Part shown: positions 5,242-13,775 of the stretch, in pieces
Layout: each line of letters opens with the position of its first letter
Numbering within the stretch: the stretch's first letter is position 1
Origin: Dehalococcoidia bacterium
GTDB taxonomy: Bacteria; Chloroflexota; Dehalococcoidia; Lucifugimonadales; SHYF01
Direction of reading: 5' to 3'
Length of the DNA: 14,034 nucleotides
Assembly: GCA_009692985.1 (NCBI GenBank)
Contig: SHYF01000029.1
Span: forward strand, 1 to 14,034
Translations under genes and position numbers: made by a program
Notes under the pieces: generated by a model
Told to the model about the DNA's origin: nothing
What the model saw: the letters and a program-made list of their open reading frames with translations, nothing else
Databases searched by the model: none

Positions 5242-6333
5242 CTACTTCAACACCAAAGGCGTATAGGACTTGCCGCCGAAATCCATCTCGATTGGTCTTT
5301 TGTCCCGGTGGACCTTGGGCAGAACATGCTCAGCAAGGAGTTCCATCTGCTGGGTCTGTAACCCCAAGTTGTCCAGTTGCCCGTACCGATAGGAGGGAAG
5401 CCAAACGATCGCCAAGTCAACGCCGGCTGATTCGAGTCTCCTCAGGTCCTCCACCATTTCACTCACATGAGTGAGAGTATATGTGGATACGTAGGGCCTC
5501 TCCTGTCCCTCCGGCAGCGCCTGGTGACTCCCCCCACTCTCTACGACAGGTTTGATGCCCGCAGTCACAACACCCTTTGATACCTGTTCGTTCGCGTGGC
5601 CGCGGTCGGTGGTCAGGTGCCCCCTTGTGTAAACCATGATGAAAGGCTTCCCTGATCGCCCCCGCTCCTTCCACAGCCGGTTAAGGTCCGCCATGTCGCT
5701 TTCAAAGGCACGCTGGCCCTCTGCCTCCTTATCAGAATTGTCAATGGCTCCCTGATACCTCTCGGCAACGCGGCGGCGGGGCCTGGGCCCGCGAGACCCA
5801 TACAGTATGGGAGGATGTGGCTGCTGGGCGGGACGAACGGATATTGTCCGCTCGTCGAAGTTGACATACTTGCCGTGGAAGGATGTCACTGGATTGGACC
5901 AGAGCTCCTTCATGCACGCCAGGTACTCGTCGGCCCTTTCTCCCCTCTCGCGTGAGTTCATACCCAGGTCACGGAACTCGAGCTCATTGTAGCCGCTGCC
6001 GGCGCCTACTATTAACCTGCCGCCGGATAGGGAGTCCAACGTGGCGGCTACTTTTGCCTGCTGTATAGGGGGGCGATATGGTATGACGCATACCGACTGG
6101 GTGAGAATGGGCTTCCAGCCTTGCATGTTGGTCACAGCAGCCACGTAGGTCATGGCAGTCCAGATGTCCATGTAGCCATTGCCCATACCTACGTATTGGC
6201 GCGGAGTCATCATCACGTGGTCAACAAAGGAGAACGCATCCAGGCCCAACTCTTTGCCTTTCTCACAAGTCGCCAAGATCCGTTCTCCTCGGAACCAGCG
6301 AGCGTAGTTTGGCAACATCATTCCAATTTTCAT
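5242..6333 (-). CDS. LLM class flavin-dependent oxidoreductase (luciferase-like)
   Basis: The 363-residue TIM-barrel enzyme belongs to the bacterial luciferase-like superfamily, which uses FMN or coenzyme F420. Signatures are the opening strand MKIGMMLPNY, then GLDAFSFVDHVMM (30-42), the central IPYRPPIQQAKVAATLDSL (84-102), and GGRLIVGAGSGYNELEFRDLG (104-124), the most conserved motif of the family. RPAQQPHPPILYGS follows in the second half. The length is normal. ATG 6331-6333 has AGGAG six bases upstream (6340-6344). The substrate and the choice between F420 and FMN cannot be read from sequence. A possible -10 box, TATACT (6376-6381), stands upstream without a good -35. It is the last gene of the long leftward run. 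Confidence 0.9.
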   Translation of the reverse strand: MKIGMMLPNYARWFRGERILATCEKGKELGLDAFSFVDHVMMTPRQYVGMGNGYMDIWTAMTYVAAVTNMQGWKPILTQSVCVIPYRPPIQQAKVAATLDSLSGGRLIVGAGSGYNELEFRDLGMNSRERGERADEYLACMKELWSNPVTSFHGKYVNFDERTISVRPAQQPHPPILYGSRGPRPRRRVAERYQGAIDNSDKEAEGQRAFESDMADLNRLWKERGRSGKPFIMVYTRGHLTTDRGHANEQVSKGVVTAGIKPVVESGGSHQALPEGQERPYVSTYTLTHVSEMVEDLRRLESAGVDLAIVWLPSYRYGQLDNLGLQTQQMELLAEHVLPKVHRDKRPIEMDFGGKSYTPLVLK

Positions 6334-6762
6334 ACCTATCTCCTAACATGATCCGGCGCTATTTGCAAATGTCGCAGTATAAAGGAAGAACCTTCATAGA
6401 ACCGAATAACAGCCAATCCACAGCAACCTGAGCTTGGCCTCTCGCAAAAGCTACCGTTTCCTCTCCAGCGAGCTTTGTCTCAAAAGTCCTTGACCTCACC
6501 CCCTGTATCCCCCTCTCCGTGTCGGAGAGGGGGAGTTTTGAATCTGGGGGATACCCCCAGACCCCCAGCGGGAACCGAGGTTCCCTGCACCTTCCTGCCT
6601 TTTGAGACAACGCCTCTCCAGGGGAAGGGTGGGGCTGAATGAATCCAACCACGCCCCCAGTAAACATAGCTACACAATTACCGTTGCCGCCCTTCATACT
6701 AAACGGGCATGCTAAACGGGGCTGGATAGCACAGGCAGTAGCTGTTGCCAATGCACTCTTGC
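6334..6762. other. Intergenic region holding a MITE-like repeat
   Basis: These 429 bases between the crotonase end and the LLM start hold the element at 6475-6610. No supported gene was found. A near-tandem pair CTAAACGGG occurs at 6699-6707 and 6712-6720. The 13-mer TGGATAGCACAGG at 6723-6735 also occurs at 3097-3109, upstream of the core-MetE-like gene. Confidence 0.55.
6475..6610. mobile_element. MITE-like element with 12-bp terminal inverted repeats (repeat copy 4)
   Basis: TTGTCTCAAAAG (6475-6486) and CTTTTGAGACAA (6599-6610) are perfect inverted copies enclosing repeat copy 4. Inside are TCCCCCTCTCCG-TGT-CGGAGAGGGGGA (6508-6534, perfect 12-bp stem) and CTGGGGG-ATA-CCCCCAG (6544-6560). 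No transposase is encoded, and 136 bp is a MITE size. The 9-mer CCTCTCCAG occurs on both sides (6460-6468 and 6613-6621), but 6 and 2 bases away from the ends, so it is not a clean target duplication. Confidence 0.55.
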
Positions 6763-7566
6763 TTACTTCTTTTCGAAATCCGCCTTCCGCCTTTGTGCGA
6801 AGGCCATCAGGCCCTCGGCTGCCTCAGATCCCCGCAGGTTGTAGCGGTTAAGGATCCCAGCTGCCATCTTTGAATCGTCATCTCCAGTATAAGCCGCCCG
6901 CCATATGGCCTCCACCGAAAGCTGTGTCGGAAGCGGCGGCATCTCAGCAATGATCTCCGCAAGCCCGGTGGCAGTTGGCATGAGCTCTTTTAGTGGCACT
7001 ACTTGGCTCACTATTCCTATGCGGTGAGCCTCCTGGGCATCCATTCGTTCCTTCTTGCCCAGCAGTGCCAGCCGCATGAGTCTTTCCAATGGCACGCCTC
7101 TGCGCCTAAGGTCAAGGACTTCTCCCGTTATCATCAAGCCTAGCTCCAGATGAGTGTCAAAGAAGGTGGCGTTGTCTGAACAGATACAGATATCCGTATC
7201 TGTTATGAAATGGAGACCACCCCCCACCACCATACCGTTCACCGCAGTGATCGTTGGCTTGAAGCAGTCGTTCTGGCGAGCCGTGACACGCAGCCTGCCT
7301 CCAGACTCTGCGAAGCGCACTTCAGGGTCCATTTCTGGTTTCCCAGTCGCCGTCCTTGCCCGCACGTCCATCCCGCTGGAAAAGGCTCTCTCGCCCGCGC
7401 CAGTCAGTACCACCACCCGGATGTTGGAATCCGACTTGATGTCCTTCCAGGCCTGATACATCTCCCCGCTCATATGCGGGCTGATAGCGTTGAGCATTTG
7501 CGGCCGGTTCAGGGTAAGATACGCGATATGACCCTTCTTCTCGTATATGACCGTTTCGAACTCCAT
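6763..7566 (-). CDS. Enoyl-CoA hydratase/isomerase (crotonase) family protein
   Basis: The 267-residue crotonase-fold protein acts on acyl-CoA thioesters. LTLNRPQMLNAIS (17-29) is the classic opening. The two oxyanion-hole segments are AFSSGMDVRA (61-70) and AVNGMVVGGGLHF (108-120). The segment ATFFDTHLELGL (133-144) aligns with the usual A-x-F-x-x-P-E-x-x-L-G but has His139 where the first catalytic Glu of hydratases sits. The second Glu region (GGTQRL in hydratases) is EVLDLRRR. It may therefore be an isomerase, hydrolase or other crotonase-fold activity. ATG 7564-7566 has AAGGAGG four bases upstream. It follows the permease gene by 76 bases and is probably co-transcribed with it. Confidence 0.88.
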   Translation of the reverse strand: MEFETVIYEKKGHIAYLTLNRPQMLNAISPHMSGEMYQAWKDIKSDSNIRVVVLTGAGERAFSSGMDVRARTATGKPEMDPEVRFAESGGRLRVTARQNDCFKPTITAVNGMVVGGGLHFITDTDICICSDNATFFDTHLELGLMITGEVLDLRRRGVPLERLMRLALLGKKERMDAQEAHRIGIVSQVVPLKELMPTATGLAEIIAEMPPLPTQLSVEAIWRAAYTGDDDSKMAAGILNRYNLRGSEAAEGLMAFAQRRKADFEKK

Positions 7567-7642
7567 GTTGCCTCCTTCTAGCTGTAACGTCTAATCACCA
7601 AGATTGCCTAAGATGCAGCTGCTGTTTCTAGATTCTTCAAGG

Positions 7643-8548
7643 CTACCTGCCACGCAACTTTGGATCCCACAGGTCCCGCATCGTATCGCCAAAGAAGTTG
7701 AACCCCAGCACCAGCACCATTATTGCAGCTCCAGGAACTATGACCAGCCAGGGAGCGCCCAAGGCGTGCTGCTGAGCCGCGCCGGAGAGCATCCGGCCCC
7801 AAGAAGGGTGTGGCGGCGGCACCCCCAAGCCCAAGAAGCTAAGGGAAGCTTCCAGAAGTATCGCTCCGCCCAAGCCTACAGATGCCAAGATCAGGTATGG
7901 AGCAAGCGAATTGGGAAGGATGTGACGGAATATTATGCGCATAGGGGACGCTCCGATAACCCTAGCTGCATCTACGTATACGTTCTCTTTCAAGGAAAGC
8001 ACAACCCCATAGCTAATGCGCGCTGCCCTTGGACAAAAAGTGATGCTGATGGCGAAGATTAGCTTATCCACGCCCGCACCCAATACAGCTACGATGGCTA
8101 AAGCTAACAGTATTGCAGGCAACGCTAGCAGTGCGTCCATTATCCTTTGCAGAATCATGTCTACCCATCCACCCAAATAGCCACTGACAATGCCCAAGAG
8201 ATACCCTGATGATGTTCCCAACGCAATCGAAAAGAAGGCTATGTACAATGAAATACGCGTGCCATTCACGATCCGGCTATAAACGTCCCGTCCCTGCTCG
8301 TCGGTGCCAAACCAATGGCTGATGCCAAATCCCTGAAGACGCTCAGCCGCGCTCCCTTCGTTCATGTCATACCTATCTACCCAGGGAGCCAAGGCCCCGG
8401 CAAACAGTGCAATAAGGCAAATCAGCAGCCCCACAGCGCCAAGTGGTTGCCGGCGGGCCAACCTCGCAGCCTGGCTGAGCCGCCTTAAAATTCGCTGGAA
8501 GACGCTTCCTTCAACCGCTATGGTTCGGGCTACGGTCGGGCTGGCCAT
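7643..8548 (-). CDS. Peptide/nickel-type ABC transporter permease, DppC family
   Basis: This is the second inner-membrane permease of a family-5 (Opp/Dpp-type) uptake system. The product has 301 residues. A cytoplasmic N-terminus with basic residues precedes the first membrane helix (LGAVGLLICLIALFAGALA, 36-54). The DppC hallmark HWFGTDEQGRDVYSRIVNG follows at 78-96. The ATPase-coupling EAA loop is YVDAARVIGASPMRIIFRHI (191-210), and the end is the typical NFFGDTMRDLWDPKL. The start at ATG 8546-8548 has GAGGTG just upstream. The 39-base gap to the DppB-type gene supports one operon. The substrate is unknown: members carry peptides, nickel, sugars, opines and other compounds. Confidence 0.92.
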   Translation of the reverse strand: MASPTVARTIAVEGSVFQRILRRLSQAARLARRQPLGAVGLLICLIALFAGALAPWVDRYDMNEGSAAERLQGFGISHWFGTDEQGRDVYSRIVNGTRISLYIAFFSIALGTSSGYLLGIVSGYLGGWVDMILQRIMDALLALPAILLALAIVAVLGAGVDKLIFAISITFCPRAARISYGVVLSLKENVYVDAARVIGASPMRIIFRHILPNSLAPYLILASVGLGGAILLEASLSFLGLGVPPPHPSWGRMLSGAAQQHALGAPWLVIVPGAAIMVLVLGFNFFGDTMRDLWDPKLRGR

Positions 8549-8587
8549 GGATCACCTCAACGCCCAGACTCCCAAATCACTCTGGCG

Positions 8588-9541
8588 CTAGCTATAGCTG
8601 ATTCGCGGGTCCAACCATCCATAAAACAGGTCTACTAACAGGTTGATAAGCATGAAAGTTACAGCAAGCACCACCACCAAACTCTGAACCACGCTGTAGT
8701 CGTGGGTTTGGATGGATTGCACCAGCCAAGACCCTATCCCAGGGATTCCAAAGATAAACTCCAGGACCACTGTTCCCCCTAGCAGCCCTGCAAAGGAGAG
8801 CCCAGTAAGAGTGACGACGGGTATCAGGGCGTTCTTCAAGGCGTGCCGAAAAACCACTATACTTTCTCGCAGCCCCTTGGCGCGAGCGGTGCGAATGTAG
8901 TCCTCCCCCATCACCTCAAGCATTGTGGAGCGGGTCATCCTGGCCGTGGTGGCCAGGCCGTGGGAGGCGAGGATTATGGCAGGCCACATAAGCTGCAATA
9001 TATTCTCTATGGGTTTATCCCAGATAAGATTGTAGCCGATAGGCGGTGAATAGTTGAACCATATCGCGCCCACCAGGACAATTAACAGGCCAACCCAGAA
9101 TGTCGGCGCCGTCAGGAAGAGAATACTGACGACTCGGAGCGCATAGTCTAACCAAGTGTTACGCCGAACCGCCGAAATAATGCCTATCGGCACCCCAATC
9201 AAGAGACTCATGAATTGCGCCATCAACGCTATCTGCAGCGTGAGTGGCAACCGTTGAAGGATCTGGTCCCCAATTGAAACACGGCTGACCAGGGACTCCC
9301 CGAAATTCCCTCTCACCATGTCCCACAACCAGGTCACGTATTGGACATGCAGGGGTCGGTCCAAGCCTAGCCTGTGCCGCAAAGCCTTGAGGACCTCCGG
9401 GTCAGCCTTGGAGCCTTCGTCGGTCAGGAGCATCAGAGCAGCGTCTCCGGGCACCACCCTCAGCAGCCCAAATATCAGGAGGCTCAGGAGCAGGGCAGTG
9501 GGAAAGATGAGAAGCAGCCTTCGGATAACGTATTTCCTCAT
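8588..9541 (-). CDS. Peptide/nickel-type ABC transporter permease, DppB family
   Basis: This is the first permease of the same importer: 317 residues with about six membrane helices. The family opening MRKYVIRRLLLIFPTALLLS is followed by VVPGDAALML (29-38), the periplasmic section LGLDRPLHVQYVTWLWDMVRG (58-78, shown by its ends LGLDRP and DMVRG), and GESL. The EAA coupling loop is GEDYIRTARAKGLRESIVVF (212-231), and the C-terminus is DLFYGWLDPRISY. The start is ATG 9539-9541; its ribosome site is weak, so translation may rely partly on coupling to the binding-protein message 89 bases upstream. It lies between the binding protein and the DppC-type gene, the standard order. Confidence 0.92.
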   Translation of the reverse strand: MRKYVIRRLLLIFPTALLLSLLIFGLLRVVPGDAALMLLTDEGSKADPEVLKALRHRLGLDRPLHVQYVTWLWDMVRGNFGESLVSRVSIGDQILQRLPLTLQIALMAQFMSLLIGVPIGIISAVRRNTWLDYALRVVSILFLTAPTFWVGLLIVLVGAIWFNYSPPIGYNLIWDKPIENILQLMWPAIILASHGLATTARMTRSTMLEVMGEDYIRTARAKGLRESIVVFRHALKNALIPVVTLTGLSFAGLLGGTVVLEFIFGIPGIGSWLVQSIQTHDYSVVQSLVVVLAVTFMLINLLVDLFYGWLDPRISYS

Positions 9542-9630
9542 GCTTACAGCTTCTACTCCCGCCGCTATCTGATGCTATTCCCTGGCATGAAGGGACGTTC
9601 CCGCCCCTGTTGGGTCATTTGTAAGCCAGA

Positions 9631-11418
9631 CTAGTCTTGGAGCCACAAACGATCTCCTCGCCAAAAGCCGCTGGAAAAGTCGCCCGAGAAGCCCACAGTG
9701 AAGCCCTGCAGCCGATTCCACCAGTAGGCCTCTGCATACGTGCTAGGCGTGGGCGCGAGGCCCACATCCTTGATCACAATGATGTCCTGGATTTGGAAGA
9801 ACAGGGCTTTGCGCTTGGCTGGGTCTGATTCCGAGGACATTGCCTTAAACAGGCGGTCCACCTCTGGATTGCTATAGGCGAAATCGTTACGGGGTCCCCC
9901 TGTGATCCAGTACTGCGCTACAACCTCGTCGGGATCATTGGTGGTCATCTTGTAGTTATACGGATGCAACTGATAATTGGCCGCCGCAAACCGGCTTGCC
10001 TCGGTTGTGATGTCGTAGAGTTCAAACTTTACTCGGATATTCACCTTGGCTAACTGGCGCTGAACCTCCTCAGCGTATATCTGCTGGTTCCATCCCGTGG
10101 TCCGCCCCAACGCCAAAACATCTATCCCGTCGGGGTAGCCAGCATCCTTGACCAACTGCTTTGCTTGCTCGACCTCTTGCAGTTTTTTGGCGCCGGTGCC
10201 CCATCCTGGAACGATGTCCCATATCTGTCCCTTAGGCGTCCCGTAGAAGTCACTCGGGTTGAAGAAAAGCAGATGCTCAACATATTTTGTCCCGTACCGG
10301 ACCTGCCCAATATCACTGCGATCCAACGCTAGGTTGACGGCCTGTCTCAGTTTCAAGTTGTTCATCGGGGGCTTGGAGAGACCCAAGTACACCGCTGGCA
10401 TAGGGGCCACCCTTGGAACCGTGACGGTTTTTATTTTGTTTTCCGCCACCAGCTTGTTGTACTGGCTCACGATTTGGAGTGCCGTTTCGCCGTCGGCGCT
10501 CAGGTACTCGGTCTTGTGAGTGAGGAACGCAGCCGCCTGGGCGGTGGCATCGGCCAGTACGGTCACCTCCATCCCGTCCAAATAAGGTAATCCCGGCTTG
10601 AAGTAACTGGAGTTACGTTCAAATATCATGTTGGCCCCCGGGACGGCCTTGGCGAGGACAAAAGGACCAGACCCCATGGGCTTCTTCGCCAGATCGTCGC
10701 GGGTTGTTCCTTCTGGATAGATTGCGCTTGTGGTTATGGATAGGATCGTGGGGACAAACTCCGATGGCCGCAGAAGCCGGACTACTAGCTGAGTCTTGGA
10801 AGGGGTTTCTATGGACTGAACGTATTGGTTAATGACGCCAGAACGGGGTGACTGGAGTCCGTCGATCTGGCCCATGATCATCTTCAAGGAGAATGCCACG
10901 TCTGCGGAAGTCATCTCCTTGCCATTGTGAAACTTGATTCCCGGCAATAGATTGAAGACCATGGCCTTGCCGCCGTCTTCAAGAACCCAACTGGAGCATA
11001 TTTCACATTCGACCTTGTTCCCCTCGTAGTTGGCCAACAGATTGTTGTAAAGCCTGGGGAGCCAAGAACCATAGGCAAGTTGCACAGTAAGGAATTGTTG
11101 GTCATACGATGGGGGATAAGCGCCGTAAACGAGTTTGACAACGCCGCCCTTCTTGGGCTGAATGCCTGGTGTAGGCGTAGGACTGGCGGCAACCACGGCC
11201 ACGGATGTAGGCGTTGGCGTAGCTGCGGGCCCAAGCCGCGTTGGCGTAGGCGATGCCGCAGGCGCCAACGTTGCCGTGGCGGTGGGAAATGCCACGGCAG
11301 TAGGTGTAGGAGTAGGTTCCTCTCCAGGTCCGCAAGCCAGGACAAGTGTCAATAGGACAGAAATTGCTAATAAGGGGACTGCGCGCCAAATCCTCTTGTA
11401 AACATCATGGTATTCCAT
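9631..11418 (-). CDS. ABC transporter substrate-binding lipoprotein, family 5 (Opp/Dpp type)
   Basis: This is the extracellular solute-binding protein of the importer, 595 residues long. A signal peptide (basic YKRIWR, then hydrophobic VPLLAISVLLTLVL) ends in the lipobox LVLAC, with Cys29 as lipid anchor. Residues 30-88 form a low-complexity Thr/Pro/Ala linker (TPTPT, SPTPT), common in Chloroflexota surface lipoproteins. The mature domain opens GGVVKLVYGAYPPSYD and carries the SBP_bac_5 signature FNLLPGIKFHNGKEMTSADV (155-174). Features further on include GSGPF, LRQAVNLALDR and a C-terminal 'PSTYAEAYWWN' region. ATG 11416-11418 has GGAG upstream. The 165 bases before it show no strong promoter. 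The ligand cannot be inferred; the flanking acyl-CoA genes hint at an organic acid or amide. Confidence 0.93.
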   Translation of the reverse strand: MEYHDVYKRIWRAVPLLAISVLLTLVLACGPGEEPTPTPTAVAFPTATATLAPAASPTPTRLGPAATPTPTSVAVVAASPTPTPGIQPKKGGVVKLVYGAYPPSYDQQFLTVQLAYGSWLPRLYNNLLANYEGNKVECEICSSWVLEDGGKAMVFNLLPGIKFHNGKEMTSADVAFSLKMIMGQIDGLQSPRSGVINQYVQSIETPSKTQLVVRLLRPSEFVPTILSITTSAIYPEGTTRDDLAKKPMGSGPFVLAKAVPGANMIFERNSSYFKPGLPYLDGMEVTVLADATAQAAAFLTHKTEYLSADGETALQIVSQYNKLVAENKIKTVTVPRVAPMPAVYLGLSKPPMNNLKLRQAVNLALDRSDIGQVRYGTKYVEHLLFFNPSDFYGTPKGQIWDIVPGWGTGAKKLQEVEQAKQLVKDAGYPDGIDVLALGRTTGWNQQIYAEEVQRQLAKVNIRVKFELYDITTEASRFAAANYQLHPYNYKMTTNDPDEVVAQYWITGGPRNDFAYSNPEVDRLFKAMSSESDPAKRKALFFQIQDIIVIKDVGLAPTPSTYAEAYWWNRLQGFTVGFSGDFSSGFWRGDRLWLQD

Positions 11419-11583
11419 AGTTAATCTCCAAATCTGCTAGTTTTTCCCCGCCAATAAAGCTGTCCCATTGGTTTGGAACTGGTTTTCCATCCGCCGGTGC
11501 AAACCTACAACCACCAAGGCCTCGCCAAAATCGTTTCCGGAGCACCCGTGCCATGCCACACACTGGACTCCTGGGTCTTGCGG

Positions 11584-12813
11584 CTAAGTGTCGCCGCTAA
11601 GCCGGCCTGCCGTAGCGGGAGTAGGAGCGGGGCGCTCCTTTGTGCGGCTAATCCCAATGCGCCTGGCCAGAGTAACCTTGGCAATATTGAGACTACCAGC
11701 TCCATGCATGTGCTGCAGACTGTTGCGCTGCTCTACTTCTTGGAGCCCTTCCAGTGGTGCCAGTGGGTCCTTAGGGCCCAACATTGCGCCCATCCCCATG
11801 ACGTCACGCACGCGCCCGGCATTTCGAAGCCCGTAGTGTCGCCCGTACAAGGCACCGCATCCACCCTCCCAACCCACCACCACTCTCTTCTGATACATGT
11901 CGTAGGTCCGTTTCAGGAAGAGGCCGTGCAAATGAGCTTCAATATAGGCCTGCACAGTCTCCTCCTGAAGTACAGGATCACCTGCTGGGGTTTGCCCCAC
12001 GCGCTTCTGGCCACGCATGTAGTCAACTAGAGTCTCTACCACCGAGTCGGATGGAAATGCCGCCCCTTGGCCACCATGTTCCAACTCCAACCCAGTGTTG
12101 GCTACTTGCCACCCTTGGTGGTCCCCTCCTATGAGATGGTCCCCTGAAATACGGACGTTATCAAGGTATATGAAATGCTGCTCATTTCCATTGATGAGGG
12201 GCATCGTCGTTATGGTTAAGCCATCAGATGGGCATGGAATGATAAAAAAACCGAGGTTACGGTGACGTGGCGCACTCTTATCGGTCAACATTGGCCCCCA
12301 AAGAAAGTCCGGAATGCCACGACCGCTGATAAACACATTGGAACCATTCAAGACCCAGTCATCCCCGTCCTGCACCGCCGTGCTCTCGTAGCTAGCCAAA
12401 TCAGACCCGGAATGAGGCTCGGTAGACTTCTGCCAAGAGGTCTTCTCGCCCTTCAAAAGTGGGACCAGGAATTTTTGCTTTTGCTGCTCTGTTCCCCATA
12501 CCAACAGATTGGCGATTATTAGTCCGTCCTCGCGCCGCGGAATACGGTGGCGGTTGAATTCCTCATGAATTATTGTGTCGTGTGCCGCCGAAAGACCGCC
12601 GCCGCCGTACTGCTTCGGCGAAGTGGGGTGCAACCAGCCCTTTGCTCCCAACTTCTTACTTGCTGCTCGCCACAATTTCACCAGGTCCTCGTTGAAATCA
12701 GCCCTTCGGTCCACTGGCTCTTTCAGCTCCTCTGGGATGTTTGTCTTAAGCCAGTCCTGGACATCTTTGCGGAATCGCTCCTGATCATCAGTGTATTTCT
12801 GCTCGAAGTCCAT
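11584..12813 (-). CDS. Acyl-CoA dehydrogenase family protein
   Basis: This flavoprotein of the ACAD superfamily would oxidise an acyl-CoA at the alpha-beta bond and pass electrons to ETF. The 409-residue product has the N-terminal helical domain (GAKGWLHPTSPKQYGGGGLS, 56-75), the FAD/substrate segment TEPHSGSDLASYES (131-144), the beta domain (WVLNGSNVFISGRG, 153-166), and the C-terminal helical bundle ending SLNIAKVTLARRIGISRTKE. At the position of the usual catalytic Glu (YEGT in medium-chain enzymes) it reads MHGA, with His370. A Glu on the helix TGLELEH (240-246) might serve, as in isovaleryl-CoA dehydrogenase. The start is ATG 12811-12813 with GGAGGG at 12818-12823; the ATG at 12825 overlaps that ribosome site. 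It lies 86 bases after the dehydratase gene. Confidence 0.87.
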   Translation of the reverse strand: MDFEQKYTDDQERFRKDVQDWLKTNIPEELKEPVDRRADFNEDLVKLWRAASKKLGAKGWLHPTSPKQYGGGGLSAAHDTIIHEEFNRHRIPRREDGLIIANLLVWGTEQQKQKFLVPLLKGEKTSWQKSTEPHSGSDLASYESTAVQDGDDWVLNGSNVFISGRGIPDFLWGPMLTDKSAPRHRNLGFFIIPCPSDGLTITTMPLINGNEQHFIYLDNVRISGDHLIGGDHQGWQVANTGLELEHGGQGAAFPSDSVVETLVDYMRGQKRVGQTPAGDPVLQEETVQAYIEAHLHGLFLKRTYDMYQKRVVVGWEGGCGALYGRHYGLRNAGRVRDVMGMGAMLGPKDPLAPLEGLQEVEQRNSLQHMHGAGSLNIAKVTLARRIGISRTKERPAPTPATAGRLSGDT

Positions 12814-12899
12814 ACTACCCTCCATCTAAATCACGAAGCAACACGCACCATTTTGGGGAGTCCCCGCCCATCCAACACCTCCACTAGGCAATCCTTTTA

Positions 12900-13502
12900 C
12901 TACTCCGCAGTAACGGAAAACCCGCCCTGGTTGACCTTCGCTACGAGCTTGCCCTCTTGATTGTAGATTTCATAGGCCATGTTTACAAAGGCCCCCATCC
13001 CTATCTTCGTTTTTCTGACCCTTACGTTGACCAGTTTGTTGCCTCTGGATACGAGCCTGTCGCCTACACAGACGGGTTCGAAAAACTCTATGTCCAGATC
13101 GGTCACTACGCCCACTCTGGTTGGCGGCCTTGGCACCTCCGGAGCAACCGGATCCCCTTGCCGAAAGTTACGCGGGCTGTCAGCGTTTTTGTCATTCGTG
13201 GCGAAGCGCGTTGGCTCTCCGGGTCGCCAGAACTTGTACCCTAATGTTGTCTGCTTGATTTCGCTCCAGGGTACTACCACACCCTTGTAGCCGGCTTGCC
13301 GTGCTACATCTTCGTACCAGTATAAAGGGTTGCCTATCTCCCACGGCTCGCAAAACCTGACAACAGAGGTGTATTCTATTACCTCGTCCGCTACACGGTC
13401 GGCACCGGTAGAGAAATCACGGCCAATGGCAGCAATTGTATCGTCCCAAGTATACTTAGCGGTACCTCTGCTACGCTGTGATGGTTGTTCTTTTTCAGTC
13501 AT
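12900..13502 (-). CDS. FAS1-like dehydratase / MaoC N-terminal-domain protein
   Basis: This is a hot-dog-fold protein of the MaoC_dehydratase_N (FAS1-like) type, 200 residues. EYTSVVRFCEPWEIGNPLYW (43-62) and YEDVARQAGYKGVVVP (63-78) match the A-x-G-D-x-NP-Y and Y-x-x-x-x-PP pattern. DIEFFEPVCVGDRLV (137-151) and KIGMGAFVNMAYEIYNQEGK (166-185) match the hot-dog core. Relatives hydrate or dehydrate enoyl-CoA thioesters, often as a heterodimer with a second MaoC protein. No partner gene is visible here. ATG 13500-13502 has GGAG a few bases upstream. It heads the minus-strand run below the promoter at 13747-13775, together with acyl-CoA dehydrogenase. Confidence 0.82.
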   Translation of the reverse strand: MTEKEQPSQRSRGTAKYTWDDTIAAIGRDFSTGADRVADEVIEYTSVVRFCEPWEIGNPLYWYEDVARQAGYKGVVVPWSEIKQTTLGYKFWRPGEPTRFATNDKNADSPRNFRQGDPVAPEVPRPPTRVGVVTDLDIEFFEPVCVGDRLVSRGNKLVNVRVRKTKIGMGAFVNMAYEIYNQEGKLVAKVNQGGFSVTAE

Positions 13503-13746
13503 CGCAACTCCACTGGTTCGATAGCTAACTTCATTGAGTCACCGCCGGCGGGTCGCATGCGTGGATGAACCATCGGACCACACCGAGCCGGCTGTTTTGC
13601 TCCACGATTTCTTCTATACGCGAGCTTTTGACCGCTGGCTGGCCGCATCGTCACAGGACATTGCGACGGCGTTGATTCAAAGTCGGACTAACTTGGCCAT
13701 TGGTCTCCAGCGGACACACGCCGCCCCACGCCAAGCACACAGCTAA

Positions 13747-13775
13747 TTTGTATCACAGCGAGGCAATAGTGTCAA
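13747..13775 (-). promoter_or_regulatory. Sigma-70-type promoter upstream of the dehydratase operon
   Basis: Read on the minus strand, TTGACA (13770-13775, perfect -35) is followed after 17 bases by TACAAA (13747-13752), preceded by TG-A as in extended -10 promoters. Transcription would start near 13740. Confidence 0.65.

Noticed and set aside
11080..11390. Arg/Cys- and Gly/Val-rich ORFs around the binding-protein linker
   Set aside because: They are shadow frames of the Thr/Pro-rich low-complexity linker of the solute-binding lipoprotein.
13503..13538. Leader peptide MKLAIEPVELR whose stop overlaps the dehydratase start (ATGA)
   Set aside because: No convincing ribosome site or attenuator structure; too short to support from one sequence.
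13534..13746. Plus-strand 70-codon ORF in the leader region
   Set aside because: No Shine-Dalgarno, no recognisable sequence, and antisense to a leader with a strong promoter.
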